Shown here in pieces: positions 1-8,746 of a stretch of 64,000 bases of DNA. The notes under the pieces were generated by a model that was given only the letters and a program-made list of their open reading frames with translations, had not been told where the DNA came from and did not search any database. The stretch lies in contig NZ_CP030050.1 of the NCBI RefSeq assembly GCF_015291705.1, positions 2,108,001-2,172,000 of the forward strand. Reading direction: 5' to 3'. Source of the DNA: Bradyrhizobium arachidis (GTDB lineage Bacteria; Pseudomonadota; Alphaproteobacteria; Rhizobiales; Xanthobacteraceae). Position numbers and translations under genes: made by a program. The first letter of the stretch is position 1. Every line of letters begins with the position of its first letter.

Positions 1-502
1 TTGGCGCGACCAAAGATACCCATCCTCTCGTCGATCGGCTTGGATCGGCAGGAGACAGCCTTGGTTTCCACGCTCTTCGGCCCGTCACAGCTCGCAGTAC
101 GGCTATTTGCAGGGTCGCTTAGCGAGAGGATATCGCCTATTCAACTCACCATTCTGTCAGGCGTTATGCTCTCGTTGGCGACTGTCGCCATCGTGCTGGC
201 GTCTCACTCTCGTCGGAATTATACTTTTCATTGCCTTCGTTGGGTTTAGCTCTGGTCTAAACAGCATCTGTCGTGGAAGCTTGCCGCTCTCTGTCTTCGG
301 ACCTGATGGGTATGGAGCACGAGTCGGGCTTATCACTGCTGTCCGATTGTCGACGGCGTCGTTTGCGCCATTCTTCTTTAATTTCATCAAAAGCAACTAT
401 GGCGTCAGGCTTGCCTTAGCTTCTTTAGCGGTCTGCGCAATAGCAAGCACGGTTTCATTCGCATTTGTGAGTGCCCGATCAAAGTGCGAACCAGGCCGTT
501 GA
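1..502 (+). pseudogene. MFS transporter, 3' part, frameshifted
   Basis: This is the C-terminal half of a major facilitator superfamily permease; the 5' end lies outside the window. Hydrophobic helices are read first in frame 1 (to about 215) and then in frame 2 to the stop at 502, with one uninterrupted hydrophobic pattern across the switch. The loop between helices (AGSLSERISP) and the glycine-rich helix after the shift (FVGFSSGLNSICRG) are typical of MFS proteins. The frame change lies in roughly 200-215, so as written the protein is cut short. The substrate cannot be told. Confidence 0.7.
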
Positions 503-1137
503 GGAAGTCCGCTGATTGGCCTGACGGCGAGCCCGACGTGAGCCGGATCGTCAATAAGTGTCCGCCGCCTTAGATGAGCGATCGCTAGGGTCTGAGTTTG
601 GGCTCATCAACCCCGCGCGCGCGACGTTAGCGCGCATTCTGGAGAGCCATCGTGTACGAGAGGGGCGCTCAGCTGAGCGGTCCAACTGCCGCGACGACTG
701 GGAGACGTATCTCGGCTTCGCCCCCGCCAAAGCTCTAAACGACAGATGTCGCCCCGCTGAGGAGTTGCACGTTGGGATTATCTGGACGCTAGACCTGGTC
801 ATCGCGATCGCGATCGCCGTTTGCCACGGTGTTTAGTCCATTTTGCGTCTAGCCTGGGGCGTGTCAGCAGCGCCCGCTGGCGGTCCTTTCGAGGCGATTG
901 AACAGCAGGTTATGGGTGAGAAAGTCAAGGTAGCCGACCACAGTCGAGTCCGCCTCGTCCTCACATCGCATGAAGGGAAGAGCTGCCGTCTTAGCGCGCG
1001 GAACCACTAAGCTGACCTACTAAAACCGGTAGTTTGCGGACATTTGGGGCCTAGCCCAACTTAAGTTGCAGTTGCCAACCAGCCGCATGGGCTCAGGGTT
1101 CGATCGCTCTCGGCAGAAAGAGCAACATCGAGGTTCG
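503..1137. other. Intergenic stretch with no supportable gene
   Basis: Short open frames occur on both strands but none has a convincing ribosome binding site or recognisable motif. A small run of overlapping GCGATCGC palindromes sits near 800-820. The last part serves as leader of the CDP-alcohol phosphatidyltransferase gene. Confidence 0.4.
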
Positions 1138-1749
1138 ATGATCGCATATTTATTTGACCGCGCAAATGCCGTTACTGCCGTGGGGCTCCTGTGTTCTGGC
1201 GCAGCGATCGGGCTCGTGGCCAAAGGACAGTATGAGGTGGCAGTAGCGCTAGGACTCTGGGCGATCATCGCTGACGATGTCGACGGCGAAATTGCCCGGC
1301 GCAGCAGGAATCGAACGGTGGCCACCAGAACCATTGGTAAAGCTCTCGATGCGTTCTCTGACCTTTTGTTTGGATCAGTCATTCCGGCGATTGTCGTCGC
1401 ATCTTTTATGGAGTTTCCAGCATCTGCGGTGTTCACAGCGCTCGTGATGCTGATCGGAGCTCTTCGTCTGGCATATTTTGACTACTTCGGATTGGACGAG
1501 CGTGGTCGTTCGACCGGTCTACCTCTCTCTTACGCTCTGCCGATGCTGGCCGCGATCTTGCTGGTTGACCACACTATCGCGCCGCTTCAGTTAAGTGTCG
1601 TTCTTCCTGGGGTCTTTGTACCGCTATCGTTGCTCCACATCGCCCCCTTCAAGATCAAAGCCTCTGGCAGTCTTGTGCATGTGATAACCATCGGCGTGGC
1701 GGCCACTGCGTCCGCCGGATTATTGATGACGAGTAGAGCGGGTCAATAA
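1138..1749 (+). CDS. CDP-alcohol phosphatidyltransferase family protein
   Basis: Integral membrane enzyme predicted to move an alcohol or phosphoryl head group between a CDP-activated donor and an acceptor alcohol. The family signature is visible at about residues 42-72: DDVDG, then ARR, G, KALD and AFSD, that is DG-x2-AR-x(n)-G-x3-D-x3-D with a slightly long spacer. Several hydrophobic helices fill the remainder; length is 203 residues, as in the second copy at 29434-30042. ATG 1138 is chosen because GAGG precedes it by about 5 bases; earlier in-frame ATGs at 1066 and 1087 lack this. A formyltransferase gene follows after 29 bases, so the two are probably co-transcribed. Together with the PEP mutase and nucleotidyltransferase nearby, an inferred role is attachment of a CMP-activated phosphonate head group to a lipid or other alcohol. 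Confidence 0.8.
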   Translation: MIAYLFDRANAVTAVGLLCSGAAIGLVAKGQYEVAVALGLWAIIADDVDGEIARRSRNRTVATRTIGKALDAFSDLLFGSVIPAIVVASFMEFPASAVFTALVMLIGALRLAYFDYFGLDERGRSTGLPLSYALPMLAAILLVDHTIAPLQLSVVLPGVFVPLSLLHIAPFKIKASGSLVHVITIGVAATASAGLLMTSRAGQ

Positions 1750-1778
1750 GCGGGCTTGCAATGTCGTAAGGACGAGAG

Positions 1779-2582
1779 ATGTCGAGCTTAACTAGGAGCG
1801 TGGTATTTGCCGGCACCAGGGGACTTGCGACCCGCTGTCTTCTGTTCGTCATCGAGACCTGCGGCAAAGACCACATCGCCGGCATTCTCGGCGCTTCTCG
1901 GTACGAGAAAACTTGGTGGAGGCACGAAACCAGTGAGGAGCTTTGGGAAGTCGCAGACCGCTTCGGAGTACCCTTTTTCGAGTCGATAGATGATGTTCCT
2001 CCTCTCGGGACGTTTCTCGTAAGCGTCATGTGGAACAAGATTTTCCCGTCCCATATCCTCGCACGGTTAGATGGAGGGGGTATCAATCTTCATCCGGGCC
2101 CGCTGCCTGAATATCGCGGCAGTTTTGCGCGGACGCATGCCATACTCAATGGCGAGAAGAGCTTTGGGGTAACTGTCCACTATCTCTCAGAGCGGGTCGA
2201 TAGGGGCGATATTCTCGGCGAATTGCGGTTCCCCGTGCTGCCTTCTGAGACCGCCCTCTCTTTAGACACCAGAGCGCAACTTTATGGCTACGCTCTCTTC
2301 TGCCAAGTGTGGCTGCGTTTATTGGACGGATCGGCGTCGTGTCGCTCACAAGACGACTTGATCGCTCAAGAAAAGCGCAAGGCTTGCTTCTATCCCATGC
2401 GCATGATGAGCGCACTTTTGGATTCGTCAGACGTTCCACGCAGCGCCGAAGAACTCGATCGGCTCTACCGCGCTCTATACCTTCCACCACGCATTGAGCC
2501 TCCAAAGTGGCTTGTCGAACGAGTCATGACCAATGAGGTTCGGACGCTCGCTCGGGACGTTCATCTCCACGGTAAGGCTTGA
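1779..2582 (+). CDS. Formyltransferase (methionyl-tRNA formyltransferase-like)
   Basis: Formyl transfer enzyme of the fold that uses 10-formyltetrahydrofolate. The hallmark segment INLHPGPLPEYRGS (about residues 102-115) supplies the Asn and His of the active site, and the Asp lies in RVDRGDIL (about residues 141-148). At 267 residues it is shorter than true tRNA formyltransferases (about 310) and has no clear C-terminal tRNA-binding domain, so it more likely formylates an amino group on a small molecule, as sugar or amine formyltransferases do. It sits 29 bases after the CDP-alcohol transferase gene and before the amidotransferase gene, suggesting a tailoring step in the same pathway. The substrate is unknown. 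Confidence 0.75.
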   Translation: MSSLTRSVVFAGTRGLATRCLLFVIETCGKDHIAGILGASRYEKTWWRHETSEELWEVADRFGVPFFESIDDVPPLGTFLVSVMWNKIFPSHILARLDGGGINLHPGPLPEYRGSFARTHAILNGEKSFGVTVHYLSERVDRGDILGELRFPVLPSETALSLDTRAQLYGYALFCQVWLRLLDGSASCRSQDDLIAQEKRKACFYPMRMMSALLDSSDVPRSAEELDRLYRALYLPPRIEPPKWLVERVMTNEVRTLARDVHLHGKA

Positions 2583-2787
2583 CTTGGCTCGCACCGCGGA
2601 AGCTAGCCCGGAATATGAGATCGCGCTTCTCGAGGCCGTCCGCGAAGCCAAAGTGTTGCCTGCGAACTTCTGCTCATTGGCTGAACGTGGTCTTAGCTCT
2701 GGAGGTTGTTTTTGTAGCATCCAGCCCATCGAGAGGCGCCGGCGCCCCGACCGCGTGTGAGCCGGCTGGACACGCAGGAGGCTAGCT

Positions 2788-4713
2788 GTGTGTGGGATTT
2801 GCGGATTCATCGGACGGGTTACTGATCAGTCAGTGACCGAGCGGAACCTCGCGCGTTGCGCTCAGACCTTGGCCCATCGGGGCCCTGACGCGAGTGGTAG
2901 TTGCGTGACCTCTTCCTTTGCCTTTGCGCATCGAAGGCTCGCGATCATCGATCCCGATCCTAGGTCAATCCAACCGTTTCTCGATGAGGAATTCGGCTTG
3001 ACCCTCACGTATAACGGGGAGATCTACAATTACCGTGACTTAAGGCGGGACCTGCTCCGGCGCGGATACCGATTTCGCACTGAGTCGGATACGGAAGTAC
3101 TTTGCAAGGCATTTGCTTGTTGGGGGATTGATAGCGTCAAACGTCTGCGGGGAATGTTTGCTTTCGCAATCTACGATCAAAAGACCGCGACAGCGTTCCT
3201 TGTCAGAGATCGGCTCGGAGTCAAACCGCTATATTACGCTTGCGTGGATAATGGGTTTGTCTTTGCCTCACAACCCTCAGCCATCCTGCAGTGGCCTAGG
3301 GTCCGCGCGAAGCTCGATCCGGTCGGATTATCAAGCTTTCTCTCCTACCGCGCCGTTTTCGGCGAGAGGACGTTGTTTGCAGATGTTCGGAAGCTGCAAC
3401 CTGGAACCTGGCTGAAAATCACGGCTCAATCGCACGAGCAGACGTGTTGGTCGGATCCTGCCTACCTCGATGATGGTGGCGATTGCGATTCTCTTGAAAC
3501 CTTGATTGGCAGCGCCGTGGAGGAACATTTGCTGCCCCACACTCCAGTCGCGGCGCTGCTTTCCGGAGGGCTCGACTCCAGTATCTTGGCTTTCGAGCTT
3601 TCAAGGCACTCGTCGCAAAAGCCGACGTGCTTTACTGGAATTGTAAGCAACGATGTGTACGATGAAAGCCCTTATGCTGTCGAGCTCGCGAAATCCCTCA
3701 AGCTCGCCCATATCTTGGTCCGGCTGCCTGGGGCAACGAGCCTGGATGTCGTTAAGCGCCTTACCGCATTACGCGGTCATCCAGTCGGCATGCACAACGA
3801 AGCTGCAATGTATTTGCTCGCGCGGGCGGTCGGCCACTCTCACAAGGTCCTCCTTACCGGCGAAGGTGCCGACGAGCTGTTCCTTGGATATAGCCGGATC
3901 TTCAGATTGCCCCTCGACCTTCCGCGACAGGCGCTGTTGGCCGCCTTGCCAGATGTCATTGGCCGCCGGGCGCGACGTCATCTCGGCCTTCCCAAGTTCA
4001 AAGCGAGCGAATTCAAGCTCTTTCTTACGCGGTACACTTACTTTCCCCAAGTCGAGAAGCTGGAGCTGGCGACACCGGCATGGAGAAAGAAGATCGGTCA
4101 CGATGGGGGGCTGATCGATTGGATGAACAATGCCTACCATTCAGGCGGCGCCACCCCGGTCGAGCGCATAAGGCAATTCTTTGTACGTCATCATCTACCG
4201 GCGCCGCTTGAAATGGTCGACAACACCACAATGGCGGCGGGCGTGGAGTCTCGCGTTCCCTTCACAGACCATCGAATCGTTGCGCTAGCTCTGCGCATGT
4301 CGTTCTCAGAGCATCTGCGTTGGAAACACGCCTTCGCCCCGTTTCAGGCGGCCCTCCAACCCATTGCGAAATTTAGCGAAACGCTCGACGTCTCCAAGGC
4401 CGCGCTGCGCTCCCTTTACAGAGATCGTCTAGCGGCAAGTGTGATTACAAGAAAAAAGCTCGGGTTTCCGCTGCCTCGCCGCAATGAGCGCTCAACGCGT
4501 TGTCAACATTTGGGCCCGGGACAGAGAGGGTCATCTTCTGACAGAGCTGTATCACGCCATGTGCGAGGAGCCATGGTTTGGCGTTGCTTGCTCACGTCAG
4601 GCTCCCGATGGATCTCCACTTATCGCGAGCACCCTTGCGCTTTCGGCTGTCATGGCCGAACACGAACGAAGTGCAGACCTGTCGTTTGTTCTCGCCGATT
4701 GCGGCGCGGCTAA
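2788..4713 (+). CDS. asnB-like: Asparagine synthase (glutamine-hydrolysing)-like, C-terminus replaced
   Basis: Begins GTG-TGT at 2788, giving Met-Cys-Gly-Ile-Cys; Cys2 is the N-terminal nucleophile of class II glutamine amidotransferases, so this start is fixed by function. The glutaminase half shows AHRGPDASG and YNGEIYNYRDLR; the synthetase half has the ATP pyrophosphatase loop LLSGGLDSS (about residues 257-265) and LLTGEGADELFLGY. Homology runs to about residue 564 (ITRKKLGFPLP) and then stops abruptly: the frame carries on through about 75 unrelated residues that overlap, out of frame, a phosphatase remnant. The last 50-80 residues of a normal enzyme are therefore missing, probably through a deletion. 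In this setting it may have made an amide on a small molecule rather than asparagine. Activity of the present form is doubtful. Confidence 0.75.
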   Translation: MCGICGFIGRVTDQSVTERNLARCAQTLAHRGPDASGSCVTSSFAFAHRRLAIIDPDPRSIQPFLDEEFGLTLTYNGEIYNYRDLRRDLLRRGYRFRTESDTEVLCKAFACWGIDSVKRLRGMFAFAIYDQKTATAFLVRDRLGVKPLYYACVDNGFVFASQPSAILQWPRVRAKLDPVGLSSFLSYRAVFGERTLFADVRKLQPGTWLKITAQSHEQTCWSDPAYLDDGGDCDSLETLIGSAVEEHLLPHTPVAALLSGGLDSSILAFELSRHSSQKPTCFTGIVSNDVYDESPYAVELAKSLKLAHILVRLPGATSLDVVKRLTALRGHPVGMHNEAAMYLLARAVGHSHKVLLTGEGADELFLGYSRIFRLPLDLPRQALLAALPDVIGRRARRHLGLPKFKASEFKLFLTRYTYFPQVEKLELATPAWRKKIGHDGGLIDWMNNAYHSGGATPVERIRQFFVRHHLPAPLEMVDNTTMAAGVESRVPFTDHRIVALALRMSFSEHLRWKHAFAPFQAALQPIAKFSETLDVSKAALRSLYRDRLAASVITRKKLGFPLPRRNERSTRCQHLGPGQRGSSSDRAVSRHVRGAMVWRCLLTSGSRWISTYREHPCAFGCHGRTRTKCRPVVCSRRLRRG

Positions 4714-5092
4714 TCGGAGCGGTTCGCCCGACGCCGTGTACTACGATGGGCCCTATCCAATCGGCGCTGGTATGCACGGAGGGCTTTCGGCGCACGAGCT
4801 GTCTTCATTATGCGTCCTTGCTGGCAATGCCTTTAGAAGCGGAGTTGTTGCTGCCCCAACCAGCATCGTTGATCTGGTACCGACGATCCTTTTCAGCTTG
4901 GGATTGCCGCTACCGTCGACGGTGCGCGGCCGTATCATCGATGAAGCTTTGCAAGATCGCGAGGACAGAGGCCAGTGTGATGTCGAAGATGCGAGCGTCT
5001 CAATTGCGTCTTCAGTGCGCCGGTCAACTGTCTTCCGGGAGCTTTACCGACAACGTGACGGGAGCGGCCGTAACACGGCTGGCGCAGGTTGA
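4484..5092 (+). pseudogene. Alkaline phosphatase superfamily hydrolase, C-terminal remnant
   Basis: The reading frame at 4484-5092 carries the C-terminal third of a type I phosphodiesterase/alkaline phosphatase superfamily enzyme. Recognisable are GAGMHGGLSAHE with the metal-binding His region, and PTSIVDLVPTILFSLGLPLP, the usual C-terminal 'DLxPTIL' helix of these proteins. The frame is closed by a stop at 4442 and the N-terminal two thirds with the nucleophile are missing; the fragment begins where the asparagine-synthase-like homology ends. A deletion joining the two genes is the simplest explanation. Members of this superfamily include phosphonoacetate hydrolase, which would fit the context, but the fragment is too short to decide. 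Confidence 0.6.
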
Positions 5093-5153
5093 GAATGATA
5101 AACCTGGCGCTAATCCGCGCAATTGAAAGCCTGAACCACGGACCATTTGACCT

Positions 5154-5952
5154 ATGTATCAAGGAAAGCGCTGGGAGTTTGTTCGGTCGAACATCGAAGA
5201 AGCCATTGCGTCGAGCCGATTTCGGCCACGCGAAAAACTTCCGAACGACGTAGAGCTTGCTCTCGAATATGGTGTCAACCGGCACACCGTAAGATCCGCC
5301 ATTCGGGCACTCGAGCAGGAGGGACTGCTCCGCGTCGAGCAGGGGAGAGGCACTTTCGTTGTCGAACATCCAAGGCCCTATCTGCTCTCCCCTCAAACCC
5401 GGCTGACCGATAATCTCATCTCGCAAGGCCGCTTGGCGGGTCGTAAGATCCTGTCTGCTGCAACGATAAAGGCAGACGAGCGGCTCGCCGGCTACTTTGA
5501 TTTGCAAGCTCGTGACGATGTGCTGCGCATCGACACTGAGTTATCAGGACGAGATCCCAATCGTCATTGCGCACCGCTACTTTCCGGCGAAACGCACTCC
5601 CGGACTGCTGGACAAGTTCTCGGGCGCCAACTCGATCTCGACAGCTCTCAGGCGTATTGGAATGGAAGACTACTCGCAGCAATGGGTGACGATAAGTGCG
5701 CGTCTGCCCTCTGCGCAGGAGGCGCGCCTCCTTGAAATGTCGACTTCAGCACGAGTCTTCGTCAAAGAGAGCCTTGATTGCTCCGGCCGTATTCCGATCA
5801 AATTTGGCGAGAATGTACTGTGCGCACCGAGAACCAGCTTCAGGTTCGACTTTAAAGAGATGAGTTCCGCGGAGCAGTCGCTTGCAGGAAAGCCTCGAAC
5901 CGGAAAAGCGCAAGCGAGGAAGTGGAAAACATCTGCCTCTGTGAAGGTCTAG
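5154..5952 (+). pseudogene. phnF-like: PhnF-like GntR/HutC-family phosphonate regulator, frameshifted
   Basis: Transcriptional regulator with an N-terminal GntR winged helix (about residues 8-70, including PNDVELALEYGVNRHTVRSAIRALEQEGLL split over the motif) and a C-terminal UTRA ligand-binding domain. The first frame runs to about 5540; the remainder, from DEIPIVIAHRYF through IKFGENVLCAPRTSFRFDF, is in the next frame up to 5952. The end of the UTRA domain closely resembles PhnF, the repressor-type regulator of phosphonate use. As written the protein would lose the UTRA domain. It is placed between phosphonate-related genes, which supports the assignment. Whether the frameshift is real or a sequence error cannot be told here. 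Confidence 0.7.
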
Positions 5953-6207
5953 GTGCCGTCCCATTTCTCCGTCAACGCGGCTGGAGCGAAATAACTGTTT
6001 CGCTAGCACCTTTGCTCGTGGGGGTGTGTTTCACGCGTCAGGCCCGGACGAGCTGCTCGCGTTTCGCTGAGGCACTCGGAGGCCGCGTTGGTTGCGACCC
6101 CATCAAGCTTGCGGGTCTTGGCATCGTTACGCGGCCAGTGTCAGAGGCCGCGGCGCAGGTCGTGAAGAGGCGCCGCGTCAAATCTTCTGTGATCGTGGGC
6201 GGTTGGA

Positions 6208-6996
6208 TCAAACGTCGGCTTTTGCGAAGATGCGCTCGGCGGTATGCAGATCTTCCGCATCATCGATTTCGTACCACCTGAGATCATCGCATCTCACGGC
6301 AGCAAGCAGCAGGCCTTGCCTTTCCACGAGATAGGAAAGAAGCTCCTCGGTGTAGGCCTGGGTAGCTCCGGCCTTGATCATATCGTCTAGGGCCGGAACG
6401 ACCTCTGTCCGCAGAGTAGACGCGGACAGGCGTAACAGATTCATCGTCTTGTAAAGAGGCGGGCCATCCGTGATGAGATTTCTCGCTGTTTGTTGCAAGC
6501 GAAATTCTGAAATGAAGCCGAGATTGGACAATAGGACCGCTGACCCCTGCATCAGCTCACCGAACGGAGCGACAGCAGCCGCGTCTGGCTCTTCACTGAT
6601 GAGCAGCTGCCGCAATACGTTTTCCTCGAAGAAGACGTCGCCCTCAAGAAGCAGGTGGTCCCCGGAAACGAGCGCGTCACGCGCCAGCCAGAGCGAATAG
6701 GCGCTCCCAGTACGGTCGTAAACGGGGGATTCGATGTATTTGATCGCAACACCGCCAAACCGGCTGCCGCAAGCTTCTTGGATCTTCTCTTTGCGATACC
6801 CGACAACAATCGTCACCTGTTCCACGCCGACACGCCCAAGGTTATGTAGCGCGTTGTGCAGGATGGCAGTGCCATGGATTTGGACTAACGGTTTCGGGTT
6901 TAGATCCGTTAGCGGTCGCAGTCGAGAGCCCACTCCGGCGGCGAGAATGAGAGCATGCTTGGGAGCATTCAGAGGCATTTCATTCGCCTTCTTCAT
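6208..6996 (-). CDS. Nucleotidyltransferase (PntC-like NTP transferase)
   Basis: Member of the nucleotidyl transferase family that couples CTP or another NTP to a phosphorylated or phosphonylated substrate in the cytoplasm. Near the N-terminus it has LILAAGVGSRLRPLTD followed by PKPLV, the nucleotide-binding signature; LLLEGDVFFEE carries the metal-binding Asp, and the C-terminus has WYEIDDAEDL, the second metal site. Length 262 residues is normal for a stand-alone enzyme. It lies downstream of the PEP mutase gene on the same strand with a gap of about 290 bases, the layout known for 2-aminoethylphosphonate cytidylyltransferases (PntC). A decayed paralogue sits at 30040-30812, directly after a PEP mutase fragment. 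The inferred role is CMP activation of a phosphonate; the exact substrate is not shown by the sequence. Confidence 0.75.
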   Translation of the reverse strand: MKKANEMPLNAPKHALILAAGVGSRLRPLTDLNPKPLVQIHGTAILHNALHNLGRVGVEQVTIVVGYRKEKIQEACGSRFGGVAIKYIESPVYDRTGSAYSLWLARDALVSGDHLLLEGDVFFEENVLRQLLISEEPDAAAVAPFGELMQGSAVLLSNLGFISEFRLQQTARNLITDGPPLYKTMNLLRLSASTLRTEVVPALDDMIKAGATQAYTEELLSYLVERQGLLLAAVRCDDLRWYEIDDAEDLHTAERIFAKADV

Positions 6997-7284
6997 CCCC
7001 AGTTTCGCTCCCCGAGCATCGTGAACGCCTCTGTTCAGAGTTACGTGCCGCAGACTTGTCCGAGCAGCCCAGATATTGAAGGGGGTAGGTGTGAATTGTC
7101 ATCAACGCATAGCCGCTGTGTGATCCTTAAGCGTTAGGACAGATGTTTAGCCATGTCCGGAGCTGTCCAGGATGTTGGGTCACCGGCTTGCTGGGTCACA
7201 CTGGAGCGAGTCCGACGAGGGGCCAGCGGCGCATCGGGCGGGTTTTGAAAGAGAAGCGTTAGGTGCCAATCCTGCTGACATGAA

Positions 7285-8211
7285 CTAGCTGGGCTGCAGA
7301 TATTGCTTTTCGGCCACGGCGAGCTCGTCATACCTCAGGAGCTCGAATATCTCACTGAGCGGCGCGATATGAGATTCAATGTTCGCAACGCTCTCTTGAG
7401 CTACGATGCTATCGCAGATGCGCCGCATTGCAGCTGCCGCAGCCCGCATGGAGTGATTGGCCCAGACGACTGTGGAGATGCGCGCATCACGATAGGCAGA
7501 GACTGGCGTTAGAAAGTACGTCGTCGGAACGATCACGACAGGGAGCCGGTTCCGCCACTCGGTGACAAACGAAAGCATCTCGTCCGCGGTACTCTTTCGC
7601 GAGTGAATCAAGATTGCATCGGCTCCCGCGTCGGCATAAGCGTGAGCACGCAAGATAGCTTCATTCAACCCGTGGCCGGCGATCAGCGCTTCGATCCTGG
7701 CCACGAGAACCAAATTGTCGGCGACTGCATCCTTTACAGCCCGCAGACGACCGGAGAATTCATCGATATTGGCGAGCGGATGCCGCTCACCAATGAGCGA
7801 GTTCAGCTTCGGAAAGCAGCTGTCCTCAAGCGAGATGCCGGCGGCGCCCGACTGATGAAGTTTGCGTGCGAGGAGGCGAGCATTGTTGAAATTACCGAAG
7901 CCGCCATCCCCGTCAACGAGCACAGGGAGCTCTGTCGAGTCCACGATGCGTTCGACGCTCTGGACGAGCTGGGTCCACGAGGCTTCATTGGCATCGCGAT
8001 AGCCGAGCGAGCTGGCAATCGACAAACCAGAGGCCCAGAGCCCCTTGAATCCTGAGCGCTGGGCGATCGTGGCAGACAGGCCATCATGCGCTTCCATCAG
8101 AAACGAGAGCTCATCATTCGAGCAGACTTGGCCCCGAAGCATTTCAACAGGCGACTGGCGTGCACATTGACGGCCTGCCGTAGGCCGAACGGCTTGTGGT
8201 TGATGCCTCAT
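7285..8211 (-). CDS. pepM-like: Phosphoenolpyruvate mutase-like (PEP mutase/isocitrate lyase superfamily)
   Basis: Enzyme of the PEP mutase/isocitrate lyase superfamily, expected to convert phosphoenolpyruvate to phosphonopyruvate, the first step of nearly all C-P bond formation. Visible features: the N-terminal FLMEAHDGLSA; the Mg-binding VDGDGGFGN; the gating segment LEDSCFPKLNS; ARIEALIAG; and ILIHSRKS. In known mutases the gating motif reads EDK-x5-NS: here the Asn-Ser and the Lys of FPK are kept, but the first Lys is Ser. The kept Asn favours mutase over phosphonopyruvate hydrolase. Start at ATG 8211 (AGGA 7 bases upstream) gives 308 residues. The nucleotidyltransferase gene follows on the same strand. 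No phosphonopyruvate decarboxylase gene is seen in the window. Confidence 0.8.
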   Translation of the reverse strand: MRHQPQAVRPTAGRQCARQSPVEMLRGQVCSNDELSFLMEAHDGLSATIAQRSGFKGLWASGLSIASSLGYRDANEASWTQLVQSVERIVDSTELPVLVDGDGGFGNFNNARLLARKLHQSGAAGISLEDSCFPKLNSLIGERHPLANIDEFSGRLRAVKDAVADNLVLVARIEALIAGHGLNEAILRAHAYADAGADAILIHSRKSTADEMLSFVTEWRNRLPVVIVPTTYFLTPVSAYRDARISTVVWANHSMRAAAAAMRRICDSIVAQESVANIESHIAPLSEIFELLRYDELAVAEKQYLQPS

Positions 8212-8566
8212 GCCTAAATCCTGCAAGGCGATCCTCGATTGGCGTCCACGTCACGCTTCATATCGTTTTGGGGGAATGCCGATCAATGACCAGCATTGGT
8301 AGTTTTTTTGAGACGCGCAGATTTGCATAGTTGCGCAGGAGTGGCGGCGAATACAAAGCTTTCGCTATGGGGTTGATTGGGGTCCCTACAGGCTGGAAAG
8401 AGGGGCCTTGGTTACAAATGGATGACCTGGGTTCGCGAGCCTGGTCTTATTGCCCCAGGAAGAATTCTTCCACTCCTTGAGGGGGAGGAGTGCTTAGCGA
8501 AAGGGTGATATCCGCCTTACATGGAGTTGGACACAACATCGACAGCCACGATTGTCGTAATGCTGA

Positions 8567-8582
8567 TGTCGTGTTTACGACA
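8567..8582 (+). promoter_or_regulatory. NifA upstream activator sequence (TGT-N10-ACA)
   Basis: TGTCGTGTTTACGACA is a perfect match to TGT-N10-ACA and is also a perfect 6-bp inverted repeat around GTTT. It lies about 112 bases upstream of a sigma-54-type -24/-12 element, the usual distance for NifA binding sites. Confidence 0.65.
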
Positions 8583-8693
8583 CATGTCGCAAGCCCATCG
8601 ACAGCGCTGTAGTGGGATGTCGGTTTCGCGCGAATGTCGCGGCAATCGCCGAAGAATTCGTTCTGCCTCGCCGATGCTTGCTGCCGCACTGAG

Positions 8694-8709
8694 TGGCATG
8701 GCACTTGCT
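8694..8709 (+). promoter_or_regulatory. Sigma-54 (-24/-12) promoter
   Basis: TGGCATGGCACTTGCT has GG and GC separated by ten bases and differs from the consensus TGGCACG-N4-TTGCW at one base. It lies about 38 bases before ATG 8747, leaving a short leader with a good Shine-Dalgarno site. With the upstream TGT-N10-ACA site it forms a typical NifA-activated promoter. Confidence 0.7.
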
Positions 8710-8746
8710 GATGCTTCTCCTGTTCTCTCGAGTCCAGGAGAAATTC

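Noticed and set aside
800..822. Tandem GCGATCGC repeats as an origin or CRISPR-like array
   Set aside because: Only two or three overlapping palindromes; no spacers, no repeats of adequate length.
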